From contig NC_080569.1 of the NCBI RefSeq assembly GCF_030253575.1, positions 21,698,001 through 21,762,000 on the forward strand: DNA of 64,000 nucleotides, given 5' to 3'. The position numbers were made by a program, and so were the translations under genes. The first letter of the stretch is position 1. The number at the start of each line of letters is the position of its first letter. Below, in pieces: positions 1-10,867 of this stretch. The notes under the pieces were generated by a model, which was given only the letters and a program-made list of their open reading frames with translations, did not search any database and was not told where the DNA came from. The stretch comes from Rhododendron vialii (taxonomy: Eukaryota > Streptophyta > Magnoliopsida > Ericales > Ericaceae).

Positions 1-429
1 AACTTAGTACAAACTTTAAACTTCAACAAGTAAAATACATCACTGTGGCCAAAACACACATGCCACTTATCATCACATCCTTTTATTATTTAGGCATAAC
101 TACTGGAATCTTCTACATATAATGAAAACCTTAACCTTGAATACCTGAAAAGATTTTATGAAATCACAAAATCAATTCAGTAAGTTACGATATACTAAGG
201 CCACATAATAAACATGAGATTATATAGGATAAAAAAAACATAGTATAATAATTCATCAGCTTGCAAAATCATAAGAGATAGAACAATCATATTTCAGTTG
301 CAATAACCACAAGTGAGACAAAGAGAGATATAACAATCATCATCATAGTCATCATATTATCATCTTAACCATCATAGTTTCACCCTGACCATCATCTTGG
401 GCGGTAATCCGGTAGCCCAGGGAGCGACC

Positions 430-1406
430 CCAGCAAAACAATGGAATTGATATCAATCCAATAGATACCTGACCGTATCCTTTCCACAATCCATAGGCGC
501 CAAATTCAAACATAGCTCGTCAGAGCTCTTCGCCGAGATGTTACACCAATATCCATTAAACTTCTTTTTAAGAAAAATAATCTCATGTCTTTTTATAAAA
601 ATCTTTTTCTTTTCACAATTATTCTTATATAATTTATTTTTATTCAACACAAGTTTTAATAAAACAATCAAAAAACGAGTTTTAGAAAAACAATATGTAC
701 TCAGTGTATATTCGTAACTCACCTCGACAGTGAGGCACACGATTTATCGTGCACACAACTGCTTAATTATCGGAACCGAGGAGACCTAGAGAGTGTTGCC
801 TAAGTGGCGTGTTCTTGCCGGGGTTGTGTCGGAAATGGGGTGTTTATTTTGGTGGTGTAGCCGTGCATGCAAGTGTGTGCTTGTGCCTTTGGTGTGTTGT
901 GGTGTGTGTGGAATGAGATGGAAAGGACTAGGCATGCCTATTTATAGTAGGATGGCAAGAGTCTAGAATTATCCTAGAGTATTTTATATAATCTAGCAAG
1001 TCTTATCTAATCTTATCCAAACAAAATTTTCATTATCTAGTAATATCTAAAAAAATCTAAAAAAATCTTTTATTATCCAGGAATATCCAATAATATCTAG
1101 ACTAAATCTTAAAAAATCCAACTATATCTATTGAGTATTTTATCCGATTCTTTCCGGATTATTCCTTACGCCTTGCGAGAGCACATATCGCGTTGTTGTT
1201 AACAAGGTTGGAAAATATTTGTAGAGTTTAATAAAAATTGCCACCTAGAAAAAAAAAACCCCTAGTCTTTAATAAACCCTTAATCATGATCGATATACTC
1301 CTCAAATCCTAACGGTAAGCGGCCCATTGAAAATTAGCTCCTTATTTGTTATTTTTTTCTAATTCTTTTTAGCATTTTATTTGTTTATAAAAGTTGGGGT
1401 GTTACA
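430..1406 (-). mobile_element. LTR-like retroelement fragment (tentative)
   Basis: Read on the minus strand, the segment begins at 1406 with TGTAACACCCC, a typical start of plant Ty3/gypsy-type LTRs. It has a TATAAATAG box at 938-946, about 460 bp inside, where an LTR promoter would lie. A strong splice-donor-like GAG/GTGAGT follows near 720. I could not find the matching CA end, a tRNA primer-binding site or a second LTR, and the small minus ORF at 453-740 resembles nothing I recognise. It could equally be the promoter and first exon of an unrelated gene that leaves the window on the left. Bases 1-430 show only AT-rich sequence with CATCAT-type simple repeats. Confidence 0.3.
938..946 (-). 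promoter_or_regulatory. TATA box, minus strand
   Basis: TATAAATAG on the minus strand inside the LTR-like segment. It would drive transcription toward lower coordinates. Assigned from the motif and its position only. Confidence 0.3.
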
Positions 1407-2039
1407 AACCCCAACCACAATTTGTAGACAATCAGAAGAAAAAAAAGCAAGCACCTCCCCAAGAACTCCTATGACGAAAGCAGATGAAGGTCCACTTTGA
1501 ATGAAGCTACTATGACCTGTAAAGAAGAAGAGAGAAGACACAACCAAATAAAAATATAACTCACTAACTGCAATCGAAATAACGTCGACGAGGGGTCAGA
1601 AAAAGATACGGGTAATTGCAACTGTCTTCAATAACATTTAATGGGAATTAAGTGTCACTTTTTTGTATTTCTATATTAACAACCAACAATGCTACTCACA
1701 TAACAATCCAAACACAATAACTTTTACAACCTCTCACATACATATGGGGTCCACACATAGTAGTATGTGTGGAGCCTATATGTATGTTAGATGTTGTGTT
1801 TAGTGTTATATTTGAATTGTTCTATGATTATCATTTTTATTAACAACACCTCTTTCTCATATGTAATGGGCCTACACGTTTAATTGTGAGATTGATGGGT
1901 GTGTTTTTTATTGGAGAAACTTTTTGGTATAACAGGTATATAACTCACATGGTATCCCCTTCACAACAAAATTGACACGTGGCAAACAAAATCTGAGGAC
2001 TTCAACTGTAATTTTTGCACAAGCTATTCCTCTTCCCGT
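1407..2039. other. intergenic, no gene seen
   Basis: AT-rich spacer with no supportable ORF. A short region around 1740-1790 contains a complementary pair of CACATA / TATGTG-rich segments that could form a small hairpin. Nothing else recognised. Confidence 0.4.
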
Positions 2040-2790
2040 ACAAAGGTTTGGTTCTCTTTAATTATTTTTTTCGTTTTACATGTTTTGTTCGTCTTTTCTG
2101 AATTTTTGGTAGATTCGCGTGATATTTTTTAGATTATAATCATCCTTCTACACGAAAGACATCTAAAAAGTACAAAATTATAACTAAAAACAAAAACAAA
2201 ATCACTAAAAACGAAAAAAAGTATCAAACAACTGTTTTTTAGAGCTTAAGTGTCGTTTTATTTGAATTTTTTCATCGGTCCATATTTTTATAGATTGGGT
2301 ATTTTTCATTTTTATATCTTTCAATCCATATATAGGGTATTTTTAGCAATATAAATTGAAAGATATAAAATATTTCTTAAAATGTTCTGAATAGTAAAAT
2401 AGACACTTAATATGGAACGGAGAGAGTATTTGTTCGAAACTTATTTCGGTATTTTTTACATTTCGCAACTTTCCGTTAAGCTTTTTGTCGTAATTTTTAG
2501 GGTTAATCGTTAATTTTGATGAGATGAATCGGTAGAGTATAAAAATATGGACCGATGAAAATTTTCAAATAAAATGACACTTATGCTCTAAAAGATAGTT
2601 GTTTGATACTTTTTTTTTGTCTTTATTGATTTTTTTGGTTATAATTTTGTACTTTTTAGACTTCTCTCGTCTAGACGGATGATTAATTTCAAAAATATCA
2701 CGTGAATCTAACAAAAAATCAAAAAAGACGAACAAAACAGACAAAATAAAAAAAAAATTTAAGTTAGAGATAACCAAGCCCCCTCCTTGT
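2040..2790. mobile_element. long foldback (inverted-repeat) element
   Basis: Two arms of roughly 250 bp, about 2040-2292 and 2538-2790, are reverse complements of each other with scattered mismatches. For example, CATCGGTCCATATTTTTATA in the left arm matches TATAAAAATATGGACCGATG in the right arm. A loop of about 240 bp lies between them and contains no transposase ORF. The structure fits a foldback or MITE-like non-autonomous DNA transposon. I could not fix target-site duplications. The minus ORF at 2565-2795 is a by-product of the arm sequence. Confidence 0.65.
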
Positions 2791-3106
2791 TTCATTCAAA
2801 AAGCACAAATATTTACGCAAATAATTGGATTCACAAGTGTCCATTCCAATCCAATCCAATCCTAGGCAAATTATTGGATTCACAAGTATTCATTCCAATC
2901 CATCCGGACCGTGGTGTGACATACAGATACATACAGTCGGTCAATATATTTTCGACTTGCTAACCAGAAACCCTCTACTTCCCCTCTGTTTGTTTCTCTG
3001 GAAACATATAGGAGTACATTCTGTTTCGTTCTCTTGCATTCAAGTTGGAATTTCACTTCTATTTCTCTGCAACCTCGTCGATCGGAGAGAGAGAGAGAAA
3101 GAGAAT

Positions 3107-6100
3107 ATGGCCGTTTCTCTCTCTTCTACGGTTTATACAACAACGGTGTCAGCATCGGCTTCCTCCATCAAAGAGGGATCTCACAGGAAGTCGTGTTCGC
3201 TTACCAAACAAATTCCCTTCAGTTTCACTCCTCTCTCCTCCCGACCCAGGTAATCGAAGCTTCCACTTTTGATCTCTTGGATTTTTCTAATATTATCTAG
3301 AAAATAGCAATATTTGACTTTTCAGAACTTAGGATTTCCAGTGAAATGGTTAATTTTTCATTGTCAGTACTTTATTTAGTTAACGAGAAAATGAAGTGAA
3401 ATTGGTAATTTGAAGGTAAATTTTTTTGAGGGTTCGACAGTCAGGGTTGTCTAGGCCGGCTTATGCGCAATTCGACTAATCCCCTCCCTGTCTGGTCAAA
3501 GGAAGGCCATCCACGCTGGGATTAGGGAATTCACCAAAACATACTTTCTTGTGGCATGACCCCAAGAATGAAACCCTCATCAATTGACCGTCATCAATTG
3601 TGTGAGGAGAAAACCCACCAACCAACCCGACTAACGGTTAGCGTAAATGTATTTGCACTTGAAAAGACACAACAAATTGAATCTTGTACATTTTTCCAAC
3701 TTAGGTTTATACAAGAACAAAGAATGTATGTGTTTCTTTGTGGGGAACTTTTTAGAACATTTTAGGAGTGTATGGAAATTAGGATTTTCCCTTGTCGATG
3801 TGCTATGGTAAAAAAATTTCAAGTTTGTGTACTTGGAAAACTGGGATATTTTTGACAAGTGATTTCTTGTTTATAAAAATTCTGGGTTTTGTTTTCTTCT
3901 AGCTGCTGCTACTCTGATTTTGCAACTTCGCTGCAATATGTGCAGGAAGTTATTTAGAGTCCAAGCAACAGTCTTGCAAGAGGATGATAAGAAAGTGGCT
4001 GTTGAAGAATCCTTCCAACCAAAGAGTATTTGTGACGATGATGGGATAGGAACTCCCGGGGAGTCATCTGAGAGTTCATCCTCCAGTGGGTTGGAGAGTT
4101 GGGTTATTAAGCTTGAACAGTCAGTCAATGTTTTTCTCACGGTAAGTTTTCTTATTTTTATTCCTCTGAAATTCCATTAGCAATATGGTAATAAGGATGT
4201 TTGCAATTAGATCGCCTTAGACGTTTCTGAACCTTGAAGGTGTTGGAATGTAATTTTATGAAGTTGCATTGCAAACAATGAGAAGTTCGATGGGGATTGC
4301 CATGTTTGATACGAAACTTGAAACATGGATTATTTTGCATAGCCAATATGGATGGTGGATGTACTCGAATTACTGCTGGACTCCTAACATTAGAAGGTTT
4401 TTAGATTTCAAACAATCATTTGATATTTGCTCTGTGCTACTGATATCTACAATTCATTGTTGAATTGCATAGTAATGTAATATTTTAATTGATTAATTCT
4501 CATATTTTACCTATGTGTGTATAATATTGGCATTATGAGAGGCATGCAATTTCCTTATCAGTTTATTCTATGGGTCAAAAACTGTGTCTCCACTCCAATG
4601 TTTTCAATTATGATTAAAGGTGTTCCTGAAGGGTTTTTTGTGGGTAAGAGAGGACTTAGGCAAGGGGATCCTTTATCCCCTTACCTGTTCTTATTAGTGA
4701 TGGAGGCTCTCTCAGCTCTTTTCAAGTATAAAGTGCACCATCAGCCCTTTAGCTTTCATCCCAAATGCCAGCACTTTCCAATAACTCACCTTATATTTGC
4801 TGATGACCTCTTTGTTGTGTGTGGTGCTAAAGAGGATTTCGTTTCTGTTGTGGTTGAGGTTTTGAGGGACTTCCACTTGTTTTCTGAATTACAACCAAAC
4901 GTGCTTAAAAGTTCTATTTTCTATGCTGATGTGGATATTCCTACTAAAACTAGGTTGCATTCCATTCTTCCTATTCCAGAGGGTTCTTTGCCTGTGAAGT
5001 ATTTGGGGGTTCCTTTGATTTCAACTAGATTAAAGGCTAGTTATTGTTCTCAATTAAGGAGTAAAATTTTATCCAGAATTCAATCATGGTCCAATAAGTC
5101 TTTGACATATGGAGGAAGAGTTGAACTTGTTAATTCTGTACTATTTAGCATCCAAGTTTACTGGGCTTCTATTTTCATGCTACCTCAGAAAGTCATTCAG
5201 GATTTAGAACTTCTTAGAGCCTTTCTCTGGTCTGGTTCCGATCTCAACCACTCAGGGGCTAAAGTATCTTGGAAAGACATTTGTGTGCCTAAAGAGGAAG
5301 GAGGGCTTGGCTTTAGGCTCATGAAGGATTGGAACAGGGCTTCTATGATCAGACATCTTTGGGCAGTCTGCAAGAAGAGTGATACTCTATGGGTAAAGTG
5401 GGTGAATACATATATAAGTAAAGACAAATGTGTTTGGACTATGAATATCCCTCCTAATGTTTCATGGACAATGAGGAAAATCTTGAAGCTCGGAGACAAG
5501 GTTCAGCCTTGGATCACATACAAGGTTGGGAATGGAAATGATACTTTTCTATGGCTCGATAATTGACACCCTTCTGGGCCTCTGTACCAGAAGTATGGGA
5601 AGCAGGTGGTACATAATTTGAGCAGGTCTTTGTTCACCAAGGTCAGCTCCATTATTCAAGGGCACACCTGGGCTTGGCCTAGACAAAGGAATCCTATAAT
5701 CATGGAAATTATGCGAGGTGCTAATTTCTTTCCTGATCCTAATGTCCCAGATCAAGTTCACTGGAACCTCACAGTCACAGCCACAAAAACATACTCTGTA
5801 AGGTCTGCTTGGCATGCTTTTAGGGACCCTAAACCTCCTTTTCCTTGGTACAAAGCTATTTGGTTTAAACATCACACACCACGATGGGCACTTATTCAAT
5901 GGCTAGCTGTTTTGGAGAGGCTGTCTACTAAAGACAGACTTGCTTCTTGGGGAATGCAGATGGATTCTCAGTGTTGTCTCTGTTCTAGAGAAGATGAATC
6001 CCATTTCCATCTCTTCTTTACTTGCGCTTTTTCACAGCAAGTTTGGAGTGCAGTTCTTTTATTTAATGGGGTTAGTAATGTGGTCCAACTGATCTTGCAA

Positions 6101-9100
6101 GTGTAATGGCTTGGACTAACCAATGTTGGGGTGGTAGATCATTGTTGCATTCTGTTTTCAAGCTGTCTTTGGCAGCTACCATCTATTGGTTGAGGAGGGA
6201 GAGGAACAGCAGAATTTTTCAACATCATTGTAGAGATTTTTCATTGTTACGAAAGCTTATTATAAATGACATTCGCGGATGTATTAGTTCCTGGAAAAGG
6301 GTTAAACTTTCTAGTCGAAATTTAGGCATTGCTTCCTCTTGGAGAGTTCACAAGAGTATTTTTGATCCCTAATTGTACTGTGGATTGTTTTTTCATATGT
6401 TTTGAAGATTGGATGTGTCTGTACGAAGGGCTTGTCACTTGAGTTCTTTTGTTGCATGGTGCTTTAATAAGACTATGAGTTACCAAAAAAATTATTGGCA
6501 AGTATAGAAACTGTACACAATACGATAGCAATATTTAGCTAACAACATACGGATCTTCACTCACTCACTTACTCTTAATTTGCTTCCTTTGTCAGTGTAT
6601 GTGCCGTGACTTCTGTTTATGGTGGGTCCTATTTGTTTATCAATTGTATTTGACTTTATATTCATTCCAGGATTCAGTCATAAAGATTCTTGATACTCTG
6701 TACCAAGGCCGAGACTATGCAAGGTTTTATGTACTAGAAACTATTGCGAGAGTTCCTTATTTTGGTGAGTGCCAATGTTTCTTTACCTTCCATTTTTTGC
6801 TTAATTCCCTTCAAGAGGAATCTAAGGCTACATTAGCAGTTTCTTTATAGAAGAGTACATATTTTTGTCCCCAAAGAAATGGTTTTCTATGATTCATATT
6901 GGAGAACTGATCTTCTCAATTCATGAGAAGAAAGGGAAACTTGACTGCTAGAGGCCATTTTAAGTGCTAACCATTTTTCTTTTCTAAGTAAAGCAAATCC
7001 AATGAACATGATCCATGGTTAGGATATTCATCAGTTGCTACAAACTTTTACTGGTTTGTACTATCCCCTTAGAGAAGTGCTTTAAAACATATCAGGTTCC
7101 TGAAGAAGCTTTTTGCTTTCAAAGTACTTTGTACATTACTTTATATCCTGCCATTTGAAGTGTATACTTATGGTATCATTAAAACCCTATGGCAGCATTT
7201 ATCTCTGTTCTACACTTGTATGAGAGTTTTGGATGGTGGAGAAAAGCAGACTATCTGAAAGTGCACTTTGCTGAGAGCTGGAATGAGATGCACCATCTGC
7301 TTATTATGGAAGTAATGCTCTCGCTTTCAATCTTCCTTACATAATATCTGACCAGTCCTTTTCTTTTTATTTCCTTTTCCGATGTTTAATGAGAAAGCAA
7401 ACATGGTCCCAATAAAGTATATGCGTGATTAGTGTTGGCTTCTCAGTTTCTGTGTCTTTTCCATCCACTTCATTTTTACAGTTAATAACCAACAGTAACA
7501 AGCGGATGTCATGACACGCTTTTAGGAGGTAGAGATAGGCATGAAAATGTAGTAGTAATCTTAGGAGGACAACTGATGATGCCAACAGGACAATCACACA
7601 AATTAGTAGTTTCTTACTTGTAAAAGCTTGATGGCTTCATATGATTCCTAATAGCCTACAATACCTCATGACACTAGCTCCAAACTACTCTGGACTCTGG
7701 ATTTCTTTATATCACGCTTCCTTAGTTTATCCGACTATTATTGACGCTGGTTATTTGTTATTGTAGGAATTGGGGGGAGATGCCTGGTGGTTTGATCGCT
7801 TTCTTGCTCAACATATTGCAGTCTTCTATTATTTCATGATTGTCTTCATGTATGCTTTAAGTCCAAGAATGGCGTGTAAGTATATCTGATTTTCCCCAGC
7901 TACTTATTTTTCATGAATGTGATGGCATTCATGACACATATGTTCTCTTTGGAACTGCTCATATCTCTATGAAGAAGCAAATAGAGGCATCTGTCTAGAT
8001 TTAAAACCACAGCATGATTTTTTAAAATGCTTCCATAGGGAGTCCTGTTTTGTCAACTCACAAGAGGATAAAAAATAAGAAAAGAGAAAGAAACCTTTGA
8101 GCAATCTAAGTTAAGCAGTCGATCAGAGAGATTAGTGTAAAGCATTCTTCTATTGTACTGTTGTTTTAAGCATTTTGGTCTTTGGTGCAGATCATTTCTC
8201 TGAATGTGTAGAGAGCCATGCATTTGAAACTTATGACAAATTCATCAAGGCACAAGGAGGTATTTTCAAGTATTCAAGTGTTGGAAATCTACATTTAGTT
8301 GCAGCTGCTTGTGTTGTGGATGACCACAAAATTTGAAATAAACCAGTTTTATAACCATTGTGACCTTAGGTTTTTAATAGGCACGCCCAAATTCAAAGAG
8401 ATTATGCTTCTATACGTAGCTCATGTAAAGATCTTGCAGTATGCCTGGAATCTATATATCTGCTTAGCTCCTGAATGGTTTACTTTGCCCTATATTTTCA
8501 TCTCCTCCGTTAGATTCTTATGACATGAATCGTTTACCCTCGATAGAGCTCAATGGAGAAAACGGAATAATATAGCGACCCCAATTGATTCCGACTTTAA
8601 GGCTCAGTTTGGTTTGGCTTGGTACTGATATATCATCTGTCTTATCTGTTACAGAGGAACTGAAAAAAATGCCTGCACCTGAGGTTGCTGTGAAATACTA
8701 CACTGGGGGTGACTTGTACCTGTTTGGTGAGTTTCTACTTCCACTGCCTTTGAAGGAAAAGGAAAACACATGAGATTTAGAGTTTTTTTTTTTTTTTTTT
8801 GGTCTTTTTATCTCTGGTTCTCTGTCTTCCAGATCGGATATTTACAATTTTCAATCATTTTTTGTCCAGATGAATTTCAAACTTCAAGAGTTCCAAATTC
8901 TCGAAGGCCAAAAATAGGTAAAGCCGTAGTCTGATTTGATTGGTTGAGTATTGTTCAGATTGCTACATGCTTTATGGAAAACTAACATGTGAAAAAGTAT
9001 TGTTTTCGCAATTTTTGTTGCAAGCTACAAGTTTCTGTGTTATACTCAGTACCCAATCCACAAAATCAGTAAAGATATAGGTACCGAAAGGGAGGGGGGG

Positions 9101-10801
9101 GGGGAGGGAAATCGTACCGACCGACCGCGCCGGGCCATCCAAGAATTCTAAAAAAAAAAAACCGATGGGGCCCACGCAAGAATCAACAGCATCCGATGTG
9201 TGTAAGGTGTTTGATTTAAACACCCTTTTCCGGTGGCCGGAGACAGCCCTGCGCGGTCGGTCGGTACGATTCCCCCCCCCCCCTTTCGGTACACATAGCA
9301 TGACTCCCACAAAATTGACAGCCTCGTGTCACTGTTGCGTTAATGAGAGTAGGATGATACCTAGGTGGCTAGGTGTACCTTGGAGTTACCAATTCACGAC
9401 AGTTATCTGGTAGGATCTAGTCAAATAGGTGCCCGATTCATGTGCTTTTGATAGTTTGGAAAAAGATTATTGCAATTTCACATCTCAGGTTGTCATAAAG
9501 TCTATGACGTTTTTTTAGATTGGAAATGGTGAAAGTGAGGTGGTCTTGCATGTGATGGATATTTTTTGGTGATTTATATTTGTACATCGTGTCCATACCA
9601 ATCATAACTAGTGGATACCTTGGGCATTTGGGATCTGCAGTGCTCACTGTGTTGTGTGCTACAATTATGATCGTCATGATCAAACATCCTACAAAGGTAG
9701 GATAGGCATCGCACCATGTCTTATGCAATGGGACTTGAATTTAGTCGCTTGAGTCTAAGAGCTGTGACTTGATTCAACTCTTTCTTTTTATTTGATCTCG
9801 TCTTTCCATTATCATGGCTATTACTTGGCAAAGTGTCACTTTTTCGCTGTAGTCTTTGTCCTTGTTTTTTTTCTTTTCCTTTGTTTAGTTATGCCTACTT
9901 TATGTGCGTGTATTGGTAAGTGGTAAGCTCACTGCCGTTTGAGCGGGTAGCCTTTTTGCATTTGGACAGTAGACCCAACTTATTGTACATAGATTTTAAC
10001 CGAGAGGTCTGCAGGCGCAACACTTCCCTGAGGGAATGCTGCAAATAGGCCTGTCAATGGGCCGGATCCGATAGATCCGATTCGAATCCGATAGTGATAA
10101 TCCGAAAAATCCGGATCCAATCCGAAAATTCGAATCCGACCCGAAAACTCTTTTACTTCAAAAATTTTAGCCAAAAAAATTATATTTTTCAAAAAAAAAT
10201 ATTTTCCTAAAAAAATAAAAAATAAAAATACAACTTCTTAAACATTTTTTTTTCAAAATAAAAAATTTACTGTTTTTTTAAAAAAAATTAAAAAAAATAA
10301 TGTTCGGATTCAGATTGATAACGGATTCGGATTAATCCAAATACCGATCTGAATCCATATTTGGATTACCGGATTCGGATTATCAGATTATCGGATCGAC
10401 GTTATCGGATTCGGATTCGGATTTTTCGGATCGGATCCGGTCCTTTGACAGGCCTAGCTGCAAATTCTATCTGAGCCATTGTATCACTTTGTTTTCGGAT
10501 AAGTTCCTTGCATAGTTTACTACACAATAGCAAAAGTCTTGTTTACTTGAAATCTAACTTTTTGTTTCGTGACATGCTTTCGGCCAAAAAAAAAATGCAT
10601 ACTCTAAGTCTATGTTGTACTCAGCTCCCTGTATTTGTCATTCTTTCAGAGAATTTGTACGATGTGTTTGTTAACATCAGAGAGGATGAAGGAGAACATT
10701 GCAAGACAATGAAGGCCTGCCAAATTCATGGCAGCCTTCGGTCGCCTCATTCTTTTCAAGAGGACACCATTGAGGACGATTCGGGTTGTATCCCTCCCTG
10801 A
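3107..10801 (+). CDS. PTOX: plastid terminal oxidase (PTOX / IMMUTANS, ubiquinol oxidase 4), nine exons, premature stop near C-terminus
   Basis: Exons by frame and GT-AG sites: 3107-3249, 3946-4141, 6671-6764, 7196-7311, 7767-7875, 8191-8259, 8655-8726, 8870-8917, 10650-10801. The joined CDS is 999 bp (332 aa). Known role: a thylakoid di-iron quinol oxidase that passes electrons from plastoquinol to oxygen, needed for phytoene desaturation and for relieving over-reduction. Residues 1 to about 50 are Ser/Thr/Arg-rich, like a transit peptide, before KLFRVQAT. All six iron ligands are visible at E136, E175, H178, E227, E296 and H299, the same numbers I recall for Arabidopsis. Exon 8 encodes the conserved 16-residue block described as essential in IMMUTANS. 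Oddity: TGA at 10799-10801 is followed in frame by 21 family-like tail codons ending at TAG 10865-10867. Intron 2 holds a LINE; intron 8 is 1.7 kb with two MITEs. Identity is very sure; functionality is uncertain. Confidence 0.93.
3425..3640 (-). repeat. Au-SINE-like copy in PTOX intron 1
   Basis: On the minus strand the sequence contains GGGGATTAGTCGAATTGCGC followed by ATAAGCCGGCCTAGACAACCC. This resembles the 3' module of the plant Au SINE family (GGATTAGTCG...GCGC.AAGC.GGCCCGGACA). Three related pieces occur at about 11150, 52030-52190 and 52830-53030. The tRNA-related half is not clear here. Confidence 0.45.
4533..6372 (+). pseudogene. LINE ORF2 remnant: reverse transcriptase C-terminal part and zf-RVT domain
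   Basis: One frame runs from before 4533 to 5566 and shows the RT motif RQGDPLSPYLF, the catalytic FADD box (4797-4808) and the downstream YLGVPL and GG-type motifs. The frame is broken by TGA at 5564-5566, inside a WLDN.HP motif where plant LINEs normally have Trp, so TGG to TGA is likely. The same frame then continues to 6106 through the zinc-binding RVT domain (C-x2-C ... H-x4-C around 5975-6030). A shift of frame near 6105 leads into the last ~88 residues, ending at 6372. The RT N-terminal part and the endonuclease are absent. It cannot move on its own. Confidence 0.85.
4533..6491 (+). mobile_element. 5'-truncated LINE (non-LTR retrotransposon) in PTOX intron 2
   Basis: The element begins abruptly inside the reverse transcriptase palm domain and ends in a short A tract (TTACCAAAAAAA) after a TTTAATAAGA-type 3' end. 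An 8-bp direct repeat, TATTGGCA, lies at 4525-4532 and 6493-6500, as expected for a target-site duplication. The coding content is described under the pseudogene entry. It lies in the same orientation as PTOX and within intron 2 (4142-6670), so it makes up most of that 2.5 kb intron. 5' truncation and an A-rich end are normal for LINE insertions made by target-primed reverse transcription. Confidence 0.85.
9081..9292. mobile_element. GC-rich TIR MITE, copy 1, in PTOX intron 8
   Basis: Ends GTACCGAAAGG ... CCTTTCGGTAC are perfect inverted repeats. The pairing continues through a G/C homopolymer tract and TCGTACCGACCGACCGCGC versus GCGCGGTCGGTCGGTACGA. The centre carries GCATCCGATGTGTGTA, which recurs in the copies at 17.76 kb and 19.57 kb. 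There is no coding capacity. A candidate duplication, ATATAG/ACATAG, is imperfect. Confidence 0.75.
10046..10456. mobile_element. hAT-type MITE in PTOX intron 8
   Basis: The inverted ends TAGGCCTGTCAA ... TTGACAGGCCTA match perfectly. They are flanked by the exact 8-bp direct repeat GCTGCAAA at 10038-10045 and 10457-10464. An 8-bp target duplication is the hallmark of hAT transposons. The inside is rich in GGATCCGA / GGATTCGG repeats that fold back, with an AT-rich centre and no transposase. Confidence 0.85.
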
Positions 10802-10867
10802 GCAGATTGTGAAGGTATTGTAGATTGTATGAAAAAATCTTTAACATCTCCACAAGCAAAGGAATAG
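10799..10867 (+). other. in-frame stop and conserved post-stop tail of PTOX
   Basis: After the TGA the same frame continues with GIVDCMKKSLTS and ends at TAG 10865-10867. Plant PTOX proteins, as I recall them, end in a closely similar GIVDC.KKS.TS tail. The stop therefore looks like a recent single-base change or an assembly error rather than the natural end. Confidence 0.75.

Noticed and set aside
3901-3945. Alternative exon 2 acceptor at CTTCTAG/CTGCTG in PTOX
   Set aside because: Using it brings a stop codon (TTA GAG shifts to ATT TAG) within 17 codons; the later TGTGCAG/GAAG site restores KLFRVQAT in frame.
8972-9413. Two overlapping ORFs of 112 and 82 aa on opposite strands
   Set aside because: Both cross the inverted-repeat MITE in PTOX intron 8 and mirror each other (HTSDAV-type peptide), with no independent support.
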